In this document: in pieces, positions 17,730-27,362 of the stretch
How positions within the stretch are numbered: position 1 is the stretch's first letter
Layout of the letters: each line of letters starts with the position of its first letter
DNA from: Lutibacter sp.
GTDB lineage: Bacteria; Bacteroidota; Bacteroidia; Flavobacteriales; Flavobacteriaceae
Length of the DNA stretch: 64,000 bases
Direction of reading: 5' to 3'
Assembly (NCBI GenBank): GCA_002733665.1
Contig: NVWM01000001.1
Span: 1 to 64,000, forward strand
Notes under the pieces: model-generated
What the model was told of the DNA's origin: nothing
Seen by the model: the letters and a program-made list of their open reading frames with translations, nothing else
Database searches by the model: none
Translations under genes and position numbers: made by a program

Positions 17730-17753
17730 GCTAGCGCGAGCATCTTGCTCGTG
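17730..17753. repeat. Left terminal repeat (REP) of the RAYT element
   Basis: This 24-bp sequence contains the hairpin CGAGCATCTTGCTCG. It is the exact reverse complement of 18356-18379. Confidence 0.92.
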
Positions 17754-17784
17754 CCGTTAAACAAACTAAAATTAGTTTCTAGTA

Positions 17785-18327
17785 TCATAAATCAATCTCT
17801 AAAATAGTTTGGTCTTCTTGATAATTTCTAGCTGAACTATATTTCCAATCTATTGGATCGGTAACAAAACCACTCTCAACAGGATTATTATGTATATAAT
17901 CTATTTTCTGTTGTATTACCTTTTCACTCCACAATTCAATCGGTTTATTATGTTGTTGCCAAAACTGACGTTGCTGAACATTACTTTTCTTTTTTCCTGC
18001 TCGTTCCATCATCCATAATAACCATTCTTTTCTACTTTCTTGTGGATTTTCTTCTATTGTTTTAATTAACTTTCTTGCTGTAAAACCTTTGAAATCTCTG
18101 ATCAATCCTGAAGGGTCTTCATTTGCTGACCTGAAAATTAAATGCACATGACTTGGCATAAAACAATACGCAAATACTTCCATTCCTTTTTCTTTTCTGC
18201 AATATTCTAGACTCTCTTCTAATACATTAAAATATACTTGCCGAGTGAAAACATCTAACCAATACACGGTAGCAAAACTTATAAAGTATGCTCCTTGCTT
18301 GTTATGAAATTTATATTTTCTACTCAT
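17785..18327 (-). CDS. REP-associated tyrosine transposase (RAYT, Y1_Tnp family)
   Basis: RAYT proteins are single-strand DNA transposases related to IS200/IS605 TnpA that act on REP hairpins. The 180-residue protein has the HUH motif H60-V-H62 in FMPSHVHLIF. The likely catalytic Tyr is Tyr144 in KIDYIHNNPVESG, a signature of this family. The N-terminal GAYFISFATVYWLDVFTR is also typical. The gene is intact and lies between exact inverted REP repeats. Such genes are usually domesticated and seldom mobile, so activity is uncertain. Confidence 0.95.
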   Translation of the reverse strand: MSRKYKFHNKQGAYFISFATVYWLDVFTRQVYFNVLEESLEYCRKEKGMEVFAYCFMPSHVHLIFRSANEDPSGLIRDFKGFTARKLIKTIEENPQESRKEWLLWMMERAGKKKSNVQQRQFWQQHNKPIELWSEKVIQQKIDYIHNNPVESGFVTDPIDWKYSSARNYQEDQTILEIDL

Positions 18328-18355
18328 TTTTTATTCTTTTCTTATTTGTATTGGT

Positions 18356-18379
18356 CACGAGCAAGATGCTCGCGCTAGC
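18356..18379. repeat. Right terminal repeat (REP) of the RAYT element
   Basis: This is the exact 24-bp inverted copy of 17730-17753, with the hairpin CGAGCAAGATGCTCG. It is followed 20 nt later by the duplicated exporter fragment. Confidence 0.92.
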
Positions 18380-18399
18380 AGAGGCTTTTTGTTACAACT

Positions 18400-18489
18400 A
18401 CTGCTTTACCTCTATTTATAGGATTCTTAGTTTGTGGAATTTGTGCTATTGTTTTGTTGGTGGTGTTGAAGAAAAAGAAAAGTTATTGA
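18400..18489 (+). pseudogene. Truncated second copy of the MFS exporter 3' end
   Basis: In frame this encodes TALPLFIGFLVCGICAIVLL and then VVLKKKKSY before a stop. It closely matches the C-terminus of the Bcr/CflA-type exporter (TALPLFVGFLVCGVCTIILL, then MMLKKKKKQ). The DNA is similar but clearly diverged. There is no start codon or upstream part. It is a remnant of a paralogue or an alternative allele left on the far side of the RAYT element. Confidence 0.85.
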
Positions 18490-18553
18490 TAATTTTTAAA
18501 TTGATGATTTATAAAGTCATGTTTTATATATCTTTGTAATAAAAATTGCAATT

Positions 18554-19366
18554 ATGATTAAAGATTTTTTAATTTCGTTTAAAGATAATATCAAGAAGAA
18601 AACATCAAACCCTTTTTTAGGAACTTATGCTATAGTATGGGTAATTAGAAACTGGGAACTTGTTTATTCATTATTTCAATTTGATTCTGATACAAACCGA
18701 ATAAAAAGAATAGAAATAATAAAAGCATATTATCTTGATAGAAATTTTATTTACGACCTACTCTTCAATGTTTTATGGGCTTTTGGCGTACTAATTCTTA
18801 CTTTCGCTTTAATAAATTTATCTAGATTAATTATTAACTTTTTTGAAAAGATTGTTACTCCAAAAATCTATGAAATCACAGATAAAAATTCTGTAGTATT
18901 GAAAGAGACTTACAATCAACTAAAAAGTGAAATGGATATTCTTGAGAGTAAATTAGAAAAAGAAAGAGAGAATAAAAGCAAATTACAAATTGAAATTACT
19001 CGTTTGGAAGAAAGGGACAGTAAAATTCAAATTGAAAGTTTATCTGGAGGAAATACAAACAAATCAAAAGAGGGAACAATAGTTAAGCAAACAAAAGAGA
19101 AGAAAATATCAACAATAGAATCATTTGAAATAGATAATTTAGCCAATCAAATTTTAAAAAACAACAAGTTAGGTAGTGGATTATCAACTATTACATATTA
19201 CATTCAAGGCGGTTATTCTAATTTATCTACTGCTGAAGATATGTCTATAGATGTTTTATCTTTTTTTGAATCTAATGACCTTATTGAAAATATAGGTAAA
19301 GGGATGTATCAATGGACAAGAAAAGGGAAAGAAGTTAATAAAATAATTACAAGGTCTAAATTTTAA
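18554..19366 (+). CDS. Unknown membrane protein with coiled coil and C-terminal winged-helix-like region
   Basis: I do not recognise a named family. The 270-residue protein has two hydrophobic segments (about 22-40 and 74-97). A strongly charged coiled coil follows (about 118-160, rich in Glu and Lys). A C-terminal segment (about 190-268) with alternating helices and GKGMYQWTRKGKEVNKII resembles a winged-helix fold. The layout suggests a membrane-anchored sensor or scaffold. It directly follows the RAYT and duplicated exporter fragment, so it is probably accessory. Function is unknown. Confidence 0.7.
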   Translation: MIKDFLISFKDNIKKKTSNPFLGTYAIVWVIRNWELVYSLFQFDSDTNRIKRIEIIKAYYLDRNFIYDLLFNVLWAFGVLILTFALINLSRLIINFFEKIVTPKIYEITDKNSVVLKETYNQLKSEMDILESKLEKERENKSKLQIEITRLEERDSKIQIESLSGGNTNKSKEGTIVKQTKEKKISTIESFEIDNLANQILKNNKLGSGLSTITYYIQGGYSNLSTAEDMSIDVLSFFESNDLIENIGKGMYQWTRKGKEVNKIITRSKF

Positions 19367-19375
19367 CAAGTTAAA

Positions 19376-21745
19376 TTACTCCTTCAAAGTCGTCTGAAAC
19401 AATTTAAATATTCGCTTATACTCATCTGCCCACGAACTTGGTTCAATAAAACCATGACGCTCTACTGGATAAATAGCCATTTCAAAATTTTCTTTCTTTA
19501 ATTCTATCAAACGTTGCGTTAAACGCACAACATCTTGAAAATGAACATTGTCATCTACCATTCCGTGAAGCATCAATAAATTCCCTTCTAAGCCTTCAGC
19601 AAAATTTATTGGCGAACTCTTTTGAAATGCTATAGAATCTGTCATAGGAGTATTCAGAATATTGGCTGTATAATCGTGGTTATAATGTGCCCAATCTGTT
19701 ACAGAACGTACTGCAGCACCACTTTTAAAGGTTTCTGGAGCGTTAAACAATGCCATGATAGAGATAAATCCTCCATAAGAACCTCCATAGATTCCAACAT
19801 TAGCTGCATCAACACCTAATTCATTTACCAAATAATTGACACCATCAACGTGATCAGATAAATCTTTTCCTCCCATATGACGGTAAATCGCCGTTCTATG
19901 ATTACGTCCGTAACCCTTACTTGCTCTATAATCTATGTCTAAAACAGTATAGCCATTATCAACCAAAAAATTGTTAAACATATATTCTCTGTAATAGCCA
20001 CTCCACCATTTGTGAGCATTTTGTAAGTATCCAGCACCATGCACAAACACAACTGCTGGTTTCCCGTTTGAACCTCCTTTTGGTGTGTATAAACGCGCAG
20101 TTACATCGACTCCATCTGATGCTTTAAAAATAATGTTTTGAGGAATTCTCCAATCGTGTTTTTTAAATTCATCAGTTGTTGAATGTGTGATTTGGGTTTC
20201 CTTTGCTCCTTTTTTATGTTCTAATAAATACAGTTCCCAAGGTTTATTACTAAACGATTGACGAATAGCAAAGTGCTTTTCGTTTGGCGAAATTGAAATC
20301 TCATTATTTCCAACTTGACTTGTCAACTTCGTGCTTTTTAAACTCTTCAGGTTTAGTTTATATAACTGACGTTCACCAGTATTATCTTGATTGGTTGTCA
20401 GAAACAATGAACTTTTATCGTTTGATAAAACTGCATCATGTACTTCCCAATTTCCTTTTGTCAATGCTTTTTCATTTCCTGAATTTACATTGGTTTTATA
20501 TATATGAGCAAAACCTGTTTTTTCTGAATGATACCAAATATTGTTATTATTTAGCCAACCATAGTTTGCGCCTCCATTCCACCAAGGAATTCCAGGACCT
20601 CCAATCCATGCTTCATCATGTTGATGATTTACTTCAATTAGTTTTCCGTTTTCAAAATCTATTTTTGCAAACCAACGGTCTTTATTATCATCTGATCTTA
20701 ATTCTAAAACAGTGTTAGTGTCATTAAAATTATTGTTTGCCGCAAAATAATTAACATCTTTTGGCTCTTCGTATTTTGGCTTAAAATCTTTGTCGTAATC
20801 CTTTAGATACAATGGTTTATTATAAATTCCACTTAGCGAAGAAATATTAACTTGATATGCAGTATCTCTTTTCACGTCAAACACCCACAATTCATGACTT
20901 GCTTGTTTTCCTCCTACTTTTGGTCTCGTGTTCTGGTCATCTGTATATCCAGATTCTGACACAAAATGTGGCGTTATTGTTCGTTTATTCTTCGGATAAT
21001 CTGACAGCTTATAACTTACAAATTGTCCGTTTTTACTCAATACAAGGTTTGAAAGTGATTTACCTCCTAAAAATATCGTTTTAGGTTTCTTAACTTTCAA
21101 TTGATCAGCACGTTCTTTTTGTAAATCTTTACGCTCTTTTCTATCTCTTAACACTTCAAACAGGTCTAATTGTTGCTGTTTTAGCCATGCATCTTGTTCA
21201 TTAGCATTTTTTTCTGATGAACTATCACTTCCAGATTTAATGTTTGTTATTTGCTTGATATGACCATCATTTAAACTTAACGAGAATAGGTTATCATCTT
21301 TTTCGAAGATTATCGTTTGAGCATCAGCAGAAAAAGACACATTTGATTCACGCTCACTAAAGGTTGTAATTAAGTTTTTTGTTTGATTTGTAATATAGTT
21401 ATGCAAATAAATATCTCCGTTTTTGACAAATACTTTTTTAGATTTATCTTCAGATATATCTTCATCAAAACTCTGATTAATGTTCATTTCTTCACTAACA
21501 GAAACAGTCGTAATCTTCTTATTATCAAGCGAGTATTTATATAAAGAACGAATTGGTTTTAACTCAGGATTCCATTCAAAATAGATTGTTTTACTATCTG
21601 CACTCCAGTAAATGTTTGTTGGTGAATAGCCAACAAACTTCTCTGCTTGCATTATTTGATCTATTGTCAAATCTGATTTGTTATTCTCTTGCGAAAAAGC
21701 AGAAAGTGTAAATATCAATACTACTATGGAAATATATTTTTTCAT
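19376..21745 (-). CDS. S9-family (prolyl oligopeptidase/DPP IV-like) serine peptidase
   Basis: This secreted peptidase probably releases dipeptides or cleaves after proline in the periplasm. The start at 21745 is chosen because it gives a proper signal peptide (MKKYISIVVLIFTLSAFSQ). An in-frame extension upstream reads through a palindromic repeat and is not real. The protein has 789 residues. The N-terminal beta-propeller covers about 40-500 and the alpha/beta-hydrolase domain about 530-789. The nucleophile elbow GGSYGG is at about Ser656, the Asp is in MVDDNVH and the His in ERHGF. All three catalytic residues are present. It is monocistronic on the minus strand. Confidence 0.93.
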   Translation of the reverse strand: MKKYISIVVLIFTLSAFSQENNKSDLTIDQIMQAEKFVGYSPTNIYWSADSKTIYFEWNPELKPIRSLYKYSLDNKKITTVSVSEEMNINQSFDEDISEDKSKKVFVKNGDIYLHNYITNQTKNLITTFSERESNVSFSADAQTIIFEKDDNLFSLSLNDGHIKQITNIKSGSDSSSEKNANEQDAWLKQQQLDLFEVLRDRKERKDLQKERADQLKVKKPKTIFLGGKSLSNLVLSKNGQFVSYKLSDYPKNKRTITPHFVSESGYTDDQNTRPKVGGKQASHELWVFDVKRDTAYQVNISSLSGIYNKPLYLKDYDKDFKPKYEEPKDVNYFAANNNFNDTNTVLELRSDDNKDRWFAKIDFENGKLIEVNHQHDEAWIGGPGIPWWNGGANYGWLNNNNIWYHSEKTGFAHIYKTNVNSGNEKALTKGNWEVHDAVLSNDKSSLFLTTNQDNTGERQLYKLNLKSLKSTKLTSQVGNNEISISPNEKHFAIRQSFSNKPWELYLLEHKKGAKETQITHSTTDEFKKHDWRIPQNIIFKASDGVDVTARLYTPKGGSNGKPAVVFVHGAGYLQNAHKWWSGYYREYMFNNFLVDNGYTVLDIDYRASKGYGRNHRTAIYRHMGGKDLSDHVDGVNYLVNELGVDAANVGIYGGSYGGFISIMALFNAPETFKSGAAVRSVTDWAHYNHDYTANILNTPMTDSIAFQKSSPINFAEGLEGNLLMLHGMVDDNVHFQDVVRLTQRLIELKKENFEMAIYPVERHGFIEPSSWADEYKRIFKLFQTTLKE

Positions 21746-21760
21746 TGTTGTTCGTTTTGT

Positions 21761-21817
21761 GTCATATTGAGCGTGATCGAAATATCTTTTGAGATTCTTC
21801 ACTTTGTTCAGAATGAC
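21761..21817. repeat. Intergenic palindromic repeat, GTCATATTGAGC type
   Basis: The segment begins GTCATATTGAGCGTGATCGA, has the pair GATCGAAATATC / GAGATTCTTC, and ends TTGTTCAGAATGAC. The ends are complementary with mismatches. It lies between the S9 peptidase start and the MscS stop and ends 5 nt before the latter. Confidence 0.65.
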
Positions 21818-21821
21818 AATA

Positions 21822-22679
21822 TTATTTATAAATTTTATGCATTGATTTAGGCAATTCAATTCCTTCTGTAGTAAATCTTTTATGAACTTTTTCGAAAAGT
21901 ATGGCTCTATTCCTATATTCTTCAAATGGCTCATTCATCCAAACATAAGCACGTAAAAGGACTTTATTATCATCAGAAGAAATAAACCGTACATCAGAGT
22001 TATTCTTATTTTTTGATATTTTACTGTCAGGATTATCAATAATATAATTCAGTTTTTGAATTTCTTCTTGAATTATCTTTCGAGCCAAATCAACATCAGC
22101 ATATAAACCAATATTAAAATCATTAAAACTCAACACTTTATGGTCTTCTATGGTATGATTCAACACCGATTCTGTACTGATAACCGAATTAGGAATAATT
22201 AGGCGTTTGTTTTCAAAATTATTAATGACTGTATGTCGCAAAGTAATATCTTCAACAATACCAACACGCAAATTATCTAACCGTATAAAATCACCGACTC
22301 TAAATGGCTTAAAAATAACGATAAATGCTCCTGCAATTAAGTTCGAAATCGCTGCTTGTGCTGCAAAACCAATAATCGCTGCCAAAATTCCAGCTCCAGA
22401 AAATATGAATGCTGCTTTTGCACGAAAAATGGGAATCGTAAAAATAATAATGAGTATTCCTATGACTCCGGCAAAAAACTTTACCGAATTCATCAAAAAT
22501 TTAAGGCTTGTTGTACTGTAATCTCTTTTACGAGTTTGATTTCGTTTACTTATAATCTTACGAATAATAAATCTGACAATTCTTGAGACTATCCATGCGA
22601 CAAATACAATACCGATGATATATAAGGATATATTCCAAAATTGGTCTAAATCAAATAAGTTGTCAAAAAAATCTTTCAT
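21822..22679 (-). CDS. Small-conductance mechanosensitive channel (MscS family)
   Basis: MscS channels open under membrane tension and protect cells from hypo-osmotic shock. The 285-residue protein has an N-terminal hydrophobic helix (about 15-38), a second (about 65-88) and the pore helix GAGILAAIIGFAAQAAISNLIAGAFI (about 95-120). The cytoplasmic beta domain follows with PFRVGDFIRLDNLRVGIVEDITLRHTVI. It starts 11 nt after the parC stop on the same strand, so it is probably the last gene of a parE-parC-mscS operon. No start-site ambiguity is seen. Confidence 0.93.
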   Translation of the reverse strand: MKDFFDNLFDLDQFWNISLYIIGIVFVAWIVSRIVRFIIRKIISKRNQTRKRDYSTTSLKFLMNSVKFFAGVIGILIIIFTIPIFRAKAAFIFSGAGILAAIIGFAAQAAISNLIAGAFIVIFKPFRVGDFIRLDNLRVGIVEDITLRHTVINNFENKRLIIPNSVISTESVLNHTIEDHKVLSFNDFNIGLYADVDLARKIIQEEIQKLNYIIDNPDSKISKNKNNSDVRFISSDDNKVLLRAYVWMNEPFEEYRNRAILFEKVHKRFTTEGIELPKSMHKIYK

Positions 22680-22690
22680 TCTTTTATATC

Positions 22691-25396
22691 TTAAAATAGA
22701 GTTATCTGGTCCGGATCTTCATCATCAATCTTCTTTTTAGGCTTTAGATTTGGTGTTTTCTTATGCTCATCAATTATTGGTATTTTCTTTTCGTTCTGAA
22801 CTTCTTCTTTTATTACTTTTGCAATTTCTAATTCCAATTCTTCTTCATTACCCTCTACAACTTCTACTTCTACAACCTCAACTTCTTCAATTTCAGGCGC
22901 TTCATAAGGCAATGATTCTAATAAGTTTACTTGCTTAATTTTTTCTGTAGTTAATTGATTACCAAGAGATTTAATTCCTTTAATAGCGATAAACTCTTCT
23001 AAATTTAATTGCATATTCTCTAAACTACGTTTAGAAAAGACCACTTCAGCCATTGGTCTAAAATCTGTTGCAACTAATTCTAATTGTGACTTTGGATGCT
23101 CGGAAATAAATACTTCTTCTTTATTCGGATTATCAATCATAAAGCGTTTTATGTAATAACGCTCTTTTTCTCCATCAAAATAGATTGCAGAAATAGGTTT
23201 GTTGGGAATCCATTTTTCAAGAACAATCATATCATCATCAAAATGTATTGTTAATTCAGGAGAAATTGTTTTCACAATCCCTTTTTGATTGATAATCAAC
23301 AGTCTGTCTTCTGCTGTAAATTCCCCAAGTAATTCTCCACGATTATCAACATTAAGACGTTGTACAGCATCATCAAACCAGATCTTACGAGGCTTTAAGG
23401 TAGAAATTCCCTTTTCTTTTAATTCTATTTTTTTGACGGCATATTTTGTCAATCTATTTCCTTTAGAACTTCTTCCTTTTATCAGTAATTCAGAAAAATC
23501 TAAATCCCATTTTAATTTCTTAATACTTCCGACTGCACGAAGGTAAATAGTTACTATTTCTGCTTCACCATTTGGATTTGCAGTAAAATAATGTACAACA
23601 GAGCCTTTGTTTCCTGCCGTTAAATCGTATTCTTTATCACGTGTGACTCCTGTAACATTAAAACGTTTCATTAATGATGAACCTCTTGCACCATCGCGAT
23701 ATATCATATTGTAAACTGTACGCTTATCCCCTTTTTTGAAGACAGCAATGTAAAGGATATCTTTCCCTACAAATGTTTTAGAATCAACTTTGGTAATCAA
23801 CATTTTGCCATCTTTTCTAAAGACGATAACACTATCAATATCAGCACAATCAGTTACATATTCATCTCTTTTTAATGAAGTCCCAACAAATCCTTCTTCT
23901 CTATTCACATAGAGTTTTGTATTACGCATAACAACTTTTGTTGCTATAATGTCATCAAAAATTCTAAGTTCTGTTTTTCGTTCTTTTCCTTTGCCGTATT
24001 TCGTTTTTAAATTCTTAAAATAATCAATTGCAAAGTCAATTAAATTATTTAAATGGTCTTTTACAGTTACAATTTTATCTTCAATTGCTTCAATATGTTG
24101 TTTGGCTTTATCAATATCAAACTTTGATATTTTCTTAATGCGAATCTCAGTCAATCTAACAATATCTTCTTCAACTACAGGACGTTTTAAATGCTTGATG
24201 TGTGGTTTTAAACCATCATCAATCGCTTTAATAACTCCTTCCCAAGTTGCAACTTCTTCTATGTCTCGATAAATTCTATTTTCAATAAAAATTCGTTCCA
24301 AAGAGGCAAAATGCCATTGATTCTCTAATTCGTCTAATTGTATTTCCAGCTCTTGTTTCAACAAATCAACAGTATGTTGGGTTGAATGTTTTAACATATC
24401 AGAAACACCAATAAAAACGGGCTTATTGTTTTCTATAATACAGCCCAAAGGAGATATCGAGTTTTCACAATTTGTAAATGCGTATAAGGCATCAATACTC
24501 TTGTCAGGTGAAATTCCTGGAGGTAAATGCACTAGTATTTCTACAGTTGAAGCAGTATTGTCTTCAATTTTTTTAATTCTGATTTTCCCTTTATCATTCG
24601 CCTTTAAGATAGAGTCTATCAGTGAAGTTGTGGTTGTTCCAAACGGAATTTCAGTAATAACCAACGTTTTTTTATCGTATTGAGAAATTTTTGCTCTTAC
24701 ACGAACTTTTCCTCCACGTTTTCCATCATTATAATTTGAAACATCTGCAATTCCTCCGTTTAAAAAGTCAGGAACAATTGTAAAACTACGTCCTTTTAAT
24801 ATTTTGATAGATGCATCAATTAATTCGTTAAAATTGTGAGGCAATACTTTCGTTGAAAGTCCGACAGCAATACCTTCGGCTCCTTGCGCTAACAATAACG
24901 GAAATTTTACGGGTAAATCTATAGGTTCTTTTCTACGACCATCATAAGACATCTTCCATTCTGTTGTCTTCGGATTAAAAACAACCTCTAATGCAAATTT
25001 TGATAAGCGTGCTTCAATATATCTCGATGCTGCAGCTCGATCTCCTGTGAGTGTATTTCCCCAATTCCCTTGCATGTCAATAAGCAATTCTTTTTGCCCA
25101 AGTTGCACCATAGCATCTCCAATACTTGCATCACCATGTGGATGATACTGCATAGTATGACCTACAATGTTTGCAACTTTATTATAACGACCATCATCCA
25201 AATCTTTCATCGAATGCATAATCCTACGTTGTACTGGTTTAAAACCATCATCAATCGCAGGTACAGCACGCTCCAAAATCACATACGATGCATAATCTAA
25301 GAACCACTCTTTGTACATTCCTGTTACACGAGTTATGGTTTCTTGTGGAGAATCGTCTTGATGTTGTAATTCTTCGTTATTTTCTTCTTCAATCAT
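22691..25396 (-). CDS. parC: DNA topoisomerase IV subunit A
   Basis: ParC cuts and rejoins DNA during chromosome decatenation with ParE. The 901-residue protein has the winged-helix catalytic region with Tyr126 ([12 protein letters not shown]). The [18 protein letters not shown] region shows Ala90 where E. coli ParC has Ser80, the main quinolone contact, and Asp94 in place of Glu84. The C-terminal beta-pinwheel domain is followed by a long acidic, Glu/Val-rich tail (about 825-901). Its ATG overlaps the parE stop by 4 nt, so the two are translationally coupled. Assignment to topoisomerase IV over gyrase rests on this pairing with parE; gyrase genes are not in the window. Confidence 0.92.
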   Translation of the reverse strand: MIEEENNEELQHQDDSPQETITRVTGMYKEWFLDYASYVILERAVPAIDDGFKPVQRRIMHSMKDLDDGRYNKVANIVGHTMQYHPHGDASIGDAMVQLGQKELLIDMQGNWGNTLTGDRAAASRYIEARLSKFALEVVFNPKTTEWKMSYDGRRKEPIDLPVKFPLLLAQGAEGIAVGLSTKVLPHNFNELIDASIKILKGRSFTIVPDFLNGGIADVSNYNDGKRGGKVRVRAKISQYDKKTLVITEIPFGTTTTSLIDSILKANDKGKIRIKKIEDNTASTVEILVHLPPGISPDKSIDALYAFTNCENSISPLGCIIENNKPVFIGVSDMLKHSTQHTVDLLKQELEIQLDELENQWHFASLERIFIENRIYRDIEEVATWEGVIKAIDDGLKPHIKHLKRPVVEEDIVRLTEIRIKKISKFDIDKAKQHIEAIEDKIVTVKDHLNNLIDFAIDYFKNLKTKYGKGKERKTELRIFDDIIATKVVMRNTKLYVNREEGFVGTSLKRDEYVTDCADIDSVIVFRKDGKMLITKVDSKTFVGKDILYIAVFKKGDKRTVYNMIYRDGARGSSLMKRFNVTGVTRDKEYDLTAGNKGSVVHYFTANPNGEAEIVTIYLRAVGSIKKLKWDLDFSELLIKGRSSKGNRLTKYAVKKIELKEKGISTLKPRKIWFDDAVQRLNVDNRGELLGEFTAEDRLLIINQKGIVKTISPELTIHFDDDMIVLEKWIPNKPISAIYFDGEKERYYIKRFMIDNPNKEEVFISEHPKSQLELVATDFRPMAEVVFSKRSLENMQLNLEEFIAIKGIKSLGNQLTTEKIKQVNLLESLPYEAPEIEEVEVVEVEVVEGNEEELELEIAKVIKEEVQNEKKIPIIDEHKKTPNLKPKKKIDDEDPDQITLF

Positions 25397-27252
25397 ATAT
25401 CTTCTTCAATCAAATCTTGTTCAACTTTAAGGTTTTCGATAATAAATTTCTGTCTGTCAGGCGTATTTTTTCCCATATAGAAAGATAACATTTCAGAAAT
25501 AGGCATTTCTTTATCAAGCATTACAGGATCTAAGCGAATGTCTTTTCCTATAAAATGCACAAACTCATCTGGACTAATTTCTCCCAATCCTTTAAATCGG
25601 GTTAATTCTGGTTTTCCTCTTAACTTTTTTATAGCATCTCTTCGTTCTTGTTCAGAATAACAATAGAACGTTTCTTTTTTATCTCGAACTCTAAACAAAG
25701 GAGTATCAAGTATATACAGATGTCCTTCTTTTATCAATTCTGGAAAAAACTGTAAGAAGAATGTAATTAATAATAGTCTAATGTGCATACCATCGACATC
25801 GGCATCTGTTGCAATTACAATATTATTATAACGCAAATTTTCAATTCCATCTTCAATATTCAATGCAGACTGCAAGAGATTAAATTCTTCGTTTTCATAC
25901 ACTATTTTTTTACTCAACCCATAAGAATTTAAAGGTTTTCCTTTCAAACTAAAAACAGCTTGCGTATTTACGTTTCTCGATTTTGTGATCGATCCACTCG
26001 CTGAATCTCCCTCAGTAATAAACAACGTTGTGTCCAAACGATTGTCTTTCTTCATATCGCCAAGATGTACTCTACAATCACGCAGTTTCTTGTTGTGAAG
26101 GCTTGCTTTTTTGGCTCTATCTCGTGCTAATTTTCGTATTCCAGATAATTCTTTACGTTCTTTTTCTGCTTGAACAATTTTTTTCTGAATCTTATCTGCA
26201 ACATCAGGATTTCTATGTAAATAATTATCAAGTCTACGTTTTACAAAATCATTGATAAATGTACGAACAGTTGGTAACTTACCACCCATTTCTGTAGAAC
26301 CTAACTTCGTTTTGGTTTGACTTTCAAAAATAGGCTCCATCACTTTGATGCTTATTGCTGTAACGATAGATTTTCTAACATCTGAAGCGTCATAATTCTT
26401 TCCGAAAAATTCTCTTATTGTCTTTACAATTGACTCTCTATAGGCATTCTGATGTGTCCCTCCTTGTGTTGTATGCTGACCATTTACAAACGAATGATAC
26501 TCTTCACTATATTGTGCTTTACTGTATGTTAATGCAATTTCAATATCCTCTTCCATCAAATGAATTGTTGAAAAAAGTTTAGATTCATCAGCAATGTTTT
26601 CGTCTAATAAATCTTTCAGTCCATTTTCTGAAAAATATTTTTCTCCATTAAAAATAATCGTCAATCCTGTGTTTAAATACACATAATTTTTAATCATTTT
26701 AATAATATATTCACTTCTGAATTTATACTTTACAAAAATTTCAACATCTGGAGTAAAGGTTACTTTTGTTCCTTTTCTGAGTGTTGATTCTTCAATTCCA
26801 GGAGTGTTGGTGAGATTTCCTCGTTCAAACTCAGCAATAGATGTTTTGTTATCTCTAACAGATTGTACTTTAAAAAAAGATGAAAGTGCATTTACTGCTT
26901 TTGTCCCAACTCCGTTCAGTCCAACAGATTTCTTAAATGCTTTAGAGTCATATTTTCCTCCAGTATTCATCTTAGAAACAACATCAACAACTTTACCAAG
27001 TGGAATTCCACGACCGTAATCACGAATAGTTACAAAAGTTTCTTTTACCGAAATTTCGATTGTTTTTCCTGCTCCCATCACATACTCATCAATAGAGTTA
27101 TCAAGGACTTCTTTAATCAAAATGTAGATTCCATCATCAGGAGAAGAACCATCTCCTAATTTCCCAATATACATTCCAGGACGCATACGTATATGTTCCT
27201 TCCAATCAAGTGAGCGTATATTATCTTCGGTATATTTTGTTTCTTGCGTCAT
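25393..27252 (-). CDS. parE: DNA topoisomerase IV subunit B
   Basis: ParE is the ATPase subunit of topoisomerase IV. The 619-residue protein has the GHKL ATP-binding motifs ([13 protein letters not shown] about 50; DYGRGIPLG about 77; [17 protein letters not shown] about 108) and the transducer domain. The TOPRIM motifs are EGDSASGS (about 416) and [10 protein letters not shown]. The C-terminal RFKGLGE...GKDIRLDPV follows. Length fits ParE or GyrB without insert. It heads the parE-parC-mscS unit. Confidence 0.95.
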   Translation of the reverse strand: MTQETKYTEDNIRSLDWKEHIRMRPGMYIGKLGDGSSPDDGIYILIKEVLDNSIDEYVMGAGKTIEISVKETFVTIRDYGRGIPLGKVVDVVSKMNTGGKYDSKAFKKSVGLNGVGTKAVNALSSFFKVQSVRDNKTSIAEFERGNLTNTPGIEESTLRKGTKVTFTPDVEIFVKYKFRSEYIIKMIKNYVYLNTGLTIIFNGEKYFSENGLKDLLDENIADESKLFSTIHLMEEDIEIALTYSKAQYSEEYHSFVNGQHTTQGGTHQNAYRESIVKTIREFFGKNYDASDVRKSIVTAISIKVMEPIFESQTKTKLGSTEMGGKLPTVRTFINDFVKRRLDNYLHRNPDVADKIQKKIVQAEKERKELSGIRKLARDRAKKASLHNKKLRDCRVHLGDMKKDNRLDTTLFITEGDSASGSITKSRNVNTQAVFSLKGKPLNSYGLSKKIVYENEEFNLLQSALNIEDGIENLRYNNIVIATDADVDGMHIRLLLITFFLQFFPELIKEGHLYILDTPLFRVRDKKETFYCYSEQERRDAIKKLRGKPELTRFKGLGEISPDEFVHFIGKDIRLDPVMLDKEMPISEMLSFYMGKNTPDRQKFIIENLKVEQDLIEEDI

Positions 27253-27362
27253 CTATCTATATAAGTATTGTAGGAACGCTAAAGTACTATTTAGATATAA
27301 AAAAAGAAATACTCTTTTTAATTAGTTATTAACAAGAAATGAAGTGTGTGTTTTTAAAGATT

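Larger units (their letters stand above)
17730..18379 (-). mobile_element. RAYT (REP-associated transposase) element with 24-bp terminal inverted repeats
   Basis: A 650-bp unit contains one HUH transposase gene bounded by an exact 24-bp inverted repeat (17730-17753 and 18356-18379). Each end contains a hairpin with the stem CGAGCA-TCT-TGCTCG flanked by GCTAGCG. This is the layout expected of a RAYT gene with its cognate REP sequences. It sits between the exporter gene and a duplicated exporter fragment. Confidence 0.9.

Noticed and set aside
21746-21934. N-terminal extension of the S9 peptidase.
   Set aside because: It reads through a palindromic repeat and into the MscS gene end; the signal peptide starts at 21745.
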